A stretch of 64,000 nt of DNA, from contig CASFRV010000008.1 in NCBI GenBank assembly GCA_949297215.1, positions 65,588 through 129,587 of the forward strand, given 5' to 3'. Position 1 is the stretch's first letter. Each line of letters starts with the position of its first letter. Under the pieces are notes generated by a model. It had not been told where the DNA came from and made no database searches. It worked only from the letters and a program-made list of their open reading frames with translations. Positions 58,551 through 64,000 of this stretch are shown here, one piece after another. The position numbers were made by a program, and so were the translations under genes. The stretch is from an uncultured Bacteroidales bacterium. GTDB lineage: Bacteria; Bacteroidota; Bacteroidia; Bacteroidales; Bacteroidaceae.

Positions 58551-61211
58551 ATGCCTATGAAAACATCCGTTCGGCGGCTCCTTGCCGCCCTGCTGCCGGC
58601 CCTCTTCGCCGGCGCAGCCTATGCCGACGCTTACGAGGTGGACGGCATCTATTACCTGTTCTACGGCGAAGGGCAGGTGATCGTCACCGACAGCGACCGC
58701 GAGCCCTACGCGGGCCACATCACCATCCCCTCGCACGTTGAAATCAACGGGAAAACCTACACCGTCAGCGCCATAGACAATTCTGCCTTCAAGGACTGCA
58801 CCGGACTGCTCTCCGTGGAGCTGCCCGCCACCGTCACCGACATCCGCGGTTGGGCCTTCCGCTATTGCTCCGGCCTGACGTCGGTCACGATGCCCGCCAC
58901 GGTGCGCACCATCGGCTCCTGCGCCTTCGAAGGCTGCACCTCGTTGGAGGCCATCACGTTGCCCGACAGCCTTACCGGCATCGAATCGAGCACTTTTGCC
59001 CGGTGCACCGCGCTACGCGCCATCTCCGTGCCCGCCGCCGTCCGCACCATCGGGCAAAGTGCCTTTGCCGACTGCACAGCCCTCGCGTCGGTCGAGCTGT
59101 CCGACAGCCTCAGAACCATTTCGACGAGCGCTTTTAGCGGTTGCTCCGCGCTGGCGGCCATCGAGCTGCCCGACAGCCTCAACAGCATCGGAAGCTCCGC
59201 TTTCTACAATTGCGATGCGCTCGCGTCCGTCTCTCTGCCGCCCGCGCTCACGTCCGTCATATGGAGCGCCTTCGGCTATTGCGACCGTTTGCAGACCGTC
59301 ATTATCGAGGACGGGCCCGAAAAGCTCCGTTTCGGCAACTACCAATACACCAACGTCAAGACCATCTTCGAGGGCAGCCCCGTCCGCACGGTCTACGTCG
59401 GCCGCGACATCGAGCAGTCTCCTTTCAGCGAACATCCTTCGGTCGAGCGCGTCACGTTCGGCCCGCAGGTCACCGTGCCCGGCGTCTTTAATGGGTGCCC
59501 GGCCCTCACCTCGGTCGAGATAGCCGAGGGCATCACGACCGTAGGAGAGTCAGCCTTTCGCGACTGCTCTGCGCTCACGTCCGTCAGCCTGCCGCAAAGC
59601 GTTGTAAGCATTGAGCCCTCAGCCTTCCGAGGCTGCTCCGCGCTGCCGTACGTCGCGCTCCCCGACGGGCTCACCCATCTTGGCCACGATGCGTTCTATC
59701 TCTGCACCTCGTTGCAGGCTGTCGACATCCCCGCCGGGGTCGACACCATCGCTTCAGGCACCTTTGCCGACTGCACCTCGCTCACCGCCGTCGGTCTGCC
59801 CGAGGGGTTGAAAGCCATCGACTATTACGCCTTCGCAGGCTGCACGGTCTGGGAGGGCGTGCTCGACATCTCCGACAGCGTCACCGCCATTGGCGAGCGG
59901 GCCTTCGAGCGCTGCTCCTCGTTGCAGGCTCTCACCATCGGCACGGGCGTCGACACCATCCCCCTGTCGGCCTTCGAGGGCTGCACGGGGCTGCGCCAGC
60001 TCAACGTCAAGGAAGGGCCGCGCCCGCTCACGGTCGACGGCGGCAACGTGCGCACGCCCTTTGCCATCGAGGTGGCCTTTATCGACCGCGACATCCGTCC
60101 CGCCGAGGCGGGGCAGCGCGGTTTTCTGTATGACGACACGGCCCTCACCGACGCCGTGTTCTCTTCTGCCGTGACGCAGGTGGGCGACTATCTGTTCTAC
60201 GGCTGCTCCTCGCTCTCCAACGTCGTCCTGCCCGACGGGCTCACGTCCGTCGGCTCCCACGCCTTTTCCTACTGCTCCCGGCTCGCCACCTTGCAGCTGC
60301 CTGCGGGCGTCACCGAGATAGGCGAGAACGCCTTTACGGGCTGCTCGGCCCTCACCGCGATGATCGTGCCCGACGGCGTCACCAAGCTCGGCTACAGCAT
60401 GTTTAACGGGTGCAGCTCACTGGCGCAGGTGAGCCTGCCCGCCGGGCTCACGGCCATCGACGACTACGCCTTCTATGGCTGCACGTCGCTGCCCGCCATC
60501 GCGCTGCCCGACGGCATCGGCAAAATAGGCTACTCCACCTTCTCCGGCTGCACGGCTCTGGCCCAAGTGAAGCTGCCCGCCGCCCTGACGAGCATCGGCG
60601 AGAGCGCCTTTCAGGACTGCACGAGCCTGACCTCGGTCAGCCTCCCCGACGGCGTCACCGCTTTGGGCGAAAACGCCTTTGCGGGCTGCGAGGCCTTGGC
60701 CGACGTCCGCCTGAGCGACCGCCTGGCCACCATCGGCTACGATTGCTTCGAGGCCTGCGCGAAGCTCCGCGAGATCACGCTGCCCTATGCCTTGCAGGAA
60801 ATCGGCTCGGGCGCCTTTGCCGACTGCGAAGCCCTGATGACCATCCGAAGCCTCGCCACCACGCCGCCTGATCTCGACGAAGAAACCTTCGACACGAAGC
60901 ACTATCTGCGTGCCGACGTACACATACCGCAAGGCACGCTCGACGCCTACGTGGCTACCAACTGGGGCAACTTTGCCTCGCTGCACGACGACATCGACGT
61001 CTCCGCCGTTTCGTCTGTCGCGACGGAAGCCTTCGCCGTGCGCGCCGACGGCGGCGTCCTCCTCGTCGAGGGCATGCCCCGTGGCGGCGTGAGCGTCTAC
61101 GGCGCCGACGGCCGTCTGGTCTATCGCGGCAGCGACGCCCGCATCAGCCTGCCGCGCGGCGCCGTCTACGTGGTGCGCGCCGCCGGCCGCAGCTGCAAGG
61201 TGGCCCTCTGA
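58551..61211 (+). CDS. BspA-like leucine-rich-repeat surface protein
   Basis: 886 residues (start 58551, or more likely 58557, MKTSVRRLLAALLPALFAGA, a signal peptide). About 28 tandem LRR_5 (BspA/Treponema pallidum type) units of 23 residues follow, of the form 'IGxxAFxxCxxLxxVxLPxxLTS', nearly each with one Cys. Two irregular breaks (near residues 240-300 and 480-530) divide the array into three blocks. The end SVYGADGRLVYRGSD ... LPRGAVYVVRAAGRSCKVAL resembles a type IX secretion tail. Such proteins bind host matrix or other bacteria. The ligand is unknown. Confidence 0.85.
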   Translation: MPMKTSVRRLLAALLPALFAGAAYADAYEVDGIYYLFYGEGQVIVTDSDREPYAGHITIPSHVEINGKTYTVSAIDNSAFKDCTGLLSVELPATVTDIRGWAFRYCSGLTSVTMPATVRTIGSCAFEGCTSLEAITLPDSLTGIESSTFARCTALRAISVPAAVRTIGQSAFADCTALASVELSDSLRTISTSAFSGCSALAAIELPDSLNSIGSSAFYNCDALASVSLPPALTSVIWSAFGYCDRLQTVIIEDGPEKLRFGNYQYTNVKTIFEGSPVRTVYVGRDIEQSPFSEHPSVERVTFGPQVTVPGVFNGCPALTSVEIAEGITTVGESAFRDCSALTSVSLPQSVVSIEPSAFRGCSALPYVALPDGLTHLGHDAFYLCTSLQAVDIPAGVDTIASGTFADCTSLTAVGLPEGLKAIDYYAFAGCTVWEGVLDISDSVTAIGERAFERCSSLQALTIGTGVDTIPLSAFEGCTGLRQLNVKEGPRPLTVDGGNVRTPFAIEVAFIDRDIRPAEAGQRGFLYDDTALTDAVFSSAVTQVGDYLFYGCSSLSNVVLPDGLTSVGSHAFSYCSRLATLQLPAGVTEIGENAFTGCSALTAMIVPDGVTKLGYSMFNGCSSLAQVSLPAGLTAIDDYAFYGCTSLPAIALPDGIGKIGYSTFSGCTALAQVKLPAALTSIGESAFQDCTSLTSVSLPDGVTALGENAFAGCEALADVRLSDRLATIGYDCFEACAKLREITLPYALQEIGSGAFADCEALMTIRSLATTPPDLDEETFDTKHYLRADVHIPQGTLDAYVATNWGNFASLHDDIDVSAVSSVATEAFAVRADGGVLLVEGMPRGGVSVYGADGRLVYRGSDARISLPRGAVYVVRAAGRSCKVAL

Positions 61212-61245
61212 CCCCCGTGCCCGCCCGCGGGCCCCTGCACAACGG

Positions 61246-61290
61246 CAAAGGCCGTCCCGTCTCATCGGAGCCGGGGCGGCCTTTGTTTTT
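61246..61290. terminator. Terminator between the BspA-like gene and metF
   Basis: CAAAGGCCG (61246-61254) with CGGCCTTTG (61277-61285), followed by TTTTTA. Confidence 0.75.
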
Positions 61291-61322
61291 AGCGGCTTGC
61301 GGCGGCGCTATGCCGCCGGCGG

Positions 61323-62237
61323 TCAGAAGCAGGCCGTGAGGATGTCGATGATGTTGCGCGTGCGCCCCATCGTGTAGAAGTGGACGGCGGGCACGCCGTG
61401 GGCCAGCAGGTCGCGACACTGCATGATGCACCACTCCGTGCCCGTGCGGTAGGCCGCCTCGCGGTCGTCGCCCGCGCGGCGCATGGCCTCGGTGAGCTCC
61501 ACGGGGATGTCGAGCGAGAAAGCCTCGGGCAGCAGATGGATTTGCCGCGGCGTGGAGAGCGGTTTCAGGCCGGGCACGATGGGCACGCCGATGCCTGCCG
61601 CGCGGCAGCGGGCCACAAAGTCGTAGTAGACGCGGTTGTCGAAGAACATCTGCGTCACGACGTAGTCGGCCCCGGCGTCGACCTTCTTTTTCAGGTTGGC
61701 AATGTCGGTTTCGGGGTTGGGGGCTTCGAAATGCTTCTCGGGGTAGCCGCCCACGCCGATGCTGAAAAAGTCGCCGAAGCCGCGCATGGCCTCCACCAGC
61801 TCCGAGGCGTAGCGGTAGCCGCCGCGCTCGGGCGTGAAGCGCTTTTCGCCCACGATGGAGTCGCCGCGCAGGGCCATGACGTTGGCCATGCCCAGAAAGC
61901 GCAGGTCGTGCAGCCGGCTCTCGATGGCTTCGGCCGTGGCTCCGCCGCAGATGATGTGGGGTACGGCCTCGACGTCGAAGGCCGACATGATGGCTCCGCA
62001 CACGGCCACCTCGCTCACGCGGTTTTTCACAAGGTGGCGCGAGTAGGACCCGTCGGCCTCCTCGCGGTATTCGTACTCGTCGCGGTGGCAGGTGACGTTG
62101 ATGTAGGGCGGGCTGAACTCCATGAGCGGGCGGATGGTGTCCAGCAGTTCTTGCTTGGTCAGCCCTTTCAGCGGGGGCACGATCTCCAACGACGGAAAAG
62201 GCCTGTGCTCGCGGGCCAGCAGTTCGCTGATTTTCAT
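61323..62237 (-). CDS. metF: 5,10-methylenetetrahydrofolate reductase
   Basis: 304 residues, a FAD-containing barrel that makes methyl-tetrahydrofolate for methionine synthesis. Visible are SLEIVPPLKGLTK, YINVTCHRDEYEYR, ANVMALRGD, DAGADYVVTQMFFDN and the ending AVHFYTMGRTRNIIDIL. It lies 57 bases downstream of metH on the same strand. The two enzymes perform consecutive steps, so this is a methionine/folate operon. Confidence 0.95.
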   Translation of the reverse strand: MKISELLAREHRPFPSLEIVPPLKGLTKQELLDTIRPLMEFSPPYINVTCHRDEYEYREEADGSYSRHLVKNRVSEVAVCGAIMSAFDVEAVPHIICGGATAEAIESRLHDLRFLGMANVMALRGDSIVGEKRFTPERGGYRYASELVEAMRGFGDFFSIGVGGYPEKHFEAPNPETDIANLKKKVDAGADYVVTQMFFDNRVYYDFVARCRAAGIGVPIVPGLKPLSTPRQIHLLPEAFSLDIPVELTEAMRRAGDDREAAYRTGTEWCIMQCRDLLAHGVPAVHFYTMGRTRNIIDILTACF

Positions 62238-62294
62238 AATTGGCTTTTTTCTGGTTTATGTTTTCGGGAAAGGGCGTGGCGTCCGCGCTGAGCG

Positions 62295-64000
62295 TCAGGC
62301 CCGCAGGTGGCCCAGGAAGCGCCGGGCCTCGTCGGGCGTCATGCCGCGGCGGCGGGCATAGCTTTCGAGCTGCGCGGCCGAGAGGGCGCGTATCTCGGGA
62401 TAGCAGGCCTCGCGGTGGATGAACACCAGGCCGCACACCGACGCCTCGGGCAGCATGGCGCAGCTCTCGGTGAGGCTGATGCCGAGCTGCGCGGCGCCTG
62501 GCAGCAGGCTGAGGATGTCGCGTTTGAGCGTGTGGTCGGGGCAGGCCGCATAGCCCGCCGCGGGGCGCACCACGCGCCAGCCGGCGGCGTCGTCGCCGTG
62601 GCGGCGGCAGGCGTCGGCCACCGCGGCCTGCACCTTTTGGCCGAGCAGGGTCGATGCCGCCTCGGCCAGCGTGCTCCGCACGGCGTGGCGCAGCAGGTCG
62701 TCGTAGCCGGCGGCCGTGGCAGGGGCAGCCCCCTCCGTCGGCGCGGCGGCGCGGGGCGTGCCGTCGTCGACGCTCACGGCAAAGAAGCCCACGGGCGAAG
62801 CGAACCCGTCGGCCGCGCGCGGCACAAAGTCGGCCGGCGAGAGGCACAGCCGGCGCCCGTCGGGGAGCGTGGCGGGCCGCTCCTGCCTGAGCATGGGCAG
62901 GCGCCGCACGCTGCCGTCGGGCAGGCTGAGGCAGAGGTCGTCGCCCTCGGCCGTGGCGGGCAGCCAGCGCGCGGCCATGCGCACATGGCACGAGCCGTCG
63001 GCGGCATAGGCTTCCAGCAGCGCCTCGGCCTCGTGCCACAGGGCCAGCAGCGCGGGGGCGTCGGGCGGCGTCTGCCCCCACTTGACGCCCCAGATGGCGT
63101 AGAAGAGCCGCCGGTCGAACAGCGGCAGCAGCCGGTCGAGGGGCACGTCGGCCGCCCGGATGTCGGACGGGGCCTCGTGGCGCCAGCAGGCTTCGGGCGG
63201 GAAAGGGCGCCCGGCTTCCGCCTCGTCAGCCTCTTGCGCGGCCGTGCGCCCGGCCTCATACTGCCTGCGCAGCCGCTCCTGCGCGGCCCGGGCCTCGCGC
63301 TCGAAGGCCTCGCGGCCGGCCAGGCAGCGCTTGGCCATGACGGCCGTGGCCGAGGCGTCGGCTCCGTAGAACACGTGGGCGTAGAGCGGGGCGAGCCTGA
63401 CGGCCGTGTGGAGCGCCGACGTCGTGGCGCCGCCGATGAAGAGGGGCACGTCGAGCCCGCGGCGCGCCATTTCGCGGCAGAGCTCCTCCATGTGGAAGAG
63501 CGACGGCGTGATGAGGCCGCTGGCCACGACGATGTCGGCCCCCCAGGCGGCGGCCTCGTCGAGGATGGTCTCCTTGGCCACCATGACGCCCAGGTCGCGC
63601 ACGTCGAAGCCGTTGCAGCCCAGCACGATGGCCACGATGTTTTTGCCGATGTCGTGCACGTCGCCCTTCACGGTGGCTATGACGGCGCGCGGCCGCCGCG
63701 GCCTTGCACCGCCCCCGGTCCCGGCCGTGTCGGCGGCGGGCGGGGCGGCCTGCATGTGGGGCTCGAGCAGGGCCACGGCCTGCTTCATCACCTTGGCAGC
63801 CTTGACCACTTGCGGCAGAAACATCTTGCCGTCGGCAAAGAGCGTGCCCACGCGCTTCATGCCCTCCATGAGCGGCCCCTCGACGAGGCCGACGGCCGTG
63901 GCGCCCGCCCGCAGGCAGGCATCGACGTCGGCGGCCAGGCTGTCGGTGCGCCCGCGCACAAGGGCTTCGGCCAGGCGCTCCTCGGGCGTCGTCGCCGTGG
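62295..64000 (-). CDS. metH: Cobalamin-dependent methionine synthase, C-terminal part (cut by window edge)
   Basis: The frame is open to base 64000, so only about 570 C-terminal residues are seen. From the window edge: the helical cap domain (GPLMEGMKRVGTLFADGKMF), then the B12-binding domain with DVHDIGKNIVAIVLGCNGF, whose His is the lower cobalt ligand, then the S-adenosylmethionine-dependent activation domain with RPAAGYAACPDHTLK. The catalytic homocysteine and folate domains lie beyond the window. It transfers the methyl group made by MetF to homocysteine. A short insertion of Pro/Ala-rich sequence (AAPPAADTAGTGGGARPRRP) sits between cap and B12 domains. Confidence 0.93.
   Translation of the reverse strand, partial: TATTPEERLAEALVRGRTDSLAADVDACLRAGATAVGLVEGPLMEGMKRVGTLFADGKMFLPQVVKAAKVMKQAVALLEPHMQAAPPAADTAGTGGGARPRRPRAVIATVKGDVHDIGKNIVAIVLGCNGFDVRDLGVMVAKETILDEAAAWGADIVVASGLITPSLFHMEELCREMARRGLDVPLFIGGATTSALHTAVRLAPLYAHVFYGADASATAVMAKRCLAGREAFEREARAAQERLRRQYEAGRTAAQEADEAEAGRPFPPEACWRHEAPSDIRAADVPLDRLLPLFDRRLFYAIWGVKWGQTPPDAPALLALWHEAEALLEAYAADGSCHVRMAARWLPATAEGDDLCLSLPDGSVRRLPMLRQERPATLPDGRRLCLSPADFVPRAADGFASPVGFFAVSVDDGTPRAAAPTEGAAPATAAGYDDLLRHAVRSTLAEAASTLLGQKVQAAVADACRRHGDDAAGWRVVRPAAGYAACPDHTLKRDILSLLPGAAQLGISLTESCAMLPEASVCGLVFIHREACYPEIRALSAAQLESYARRRGMTPDEARRFLGHLRA

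Overview
This window looks like the chromosome of a GC-rich member of the Bacteroidales (Bacteroidota). The evidence is a dipeptidyl-peptidase of family S46, the fused hisB and hisIE genes, DUF5606, DUF3276 and YbbR/coaE/yajC/nusB neighbours, secreted enzymes ending in type-IX-secretion-like C-terminal domains, and many promoters of the Bacteroidales form TTG - about 20 nt - TAnnTTTG. I cannot place the genus from sequence alone.

Layout. 1-8200: end of an S46 peptidase, a small lipocalin-like lipoprotein, then a complete tightly overlapped histidine operon hisG-D-C-B-H-A-F-IE. 8300-13400: TetR regulator with fabG, an RluA-type pseudouridine synthase, and (minus strand) manA with an S41 peptidase. 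13400-14970: gene-free DNA packed with hairpin and palindrome repeats. 14970-24750: AraC regulator, a large secreted GH2 beta-galactosidase, low-molecular-weight phosphatase, tatA-tatC, HAD hydrolase, family-2 glycosyltransferase, a small conserved protein.

24881-37651: tRNA-Arg(TCT) followed by a 12.7-kb integrated element bounded by a 13-bp direct repeat that copies the 3' end of the tRNA. It carries a tyrosine integrase at the left end and a self-cleaving S24/LexA-type repressor at the right end. Between them lie several small regulators, a tail-associated protein, an adsorption or fibre gene broken by a frameshift, and a lysis set (holin, M15 endopeptidase, likely unimolecular spanin). 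There are also two plus-strand toxin-antitoxin copies, one with its toxin internally deleted. No terminase, portal, capsid, tape measure or replication gene is visible. The most striking item is at 27594-27722: a promoter-terminator unit whose predicted transcript begins with a 19-20 nt sequence nearly identical to a Cas12a (type V-A) crRNA repeat, with no cas gene in view. It could be a solitary-repeat RNA that acts against, or borrows, Cas12a.

37800-64000: mfd, a secreted coiled-coil protein, a DUF3298-type secreted protein, a DUF6621-like protein, a Ser-type sulfatase, a very large secreted papain-family protease with LamG and PKD domains, DUF5606, and coaE-YbbR-yajC-nusB on the minus strand. 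Then come DUF3276, rplY, pth, an S4-domain protein, a NahK-like sugar kinase, a BspA-type leucine-rich-repeat surface protein, and metF with the C-terminal part of metH running off the end.
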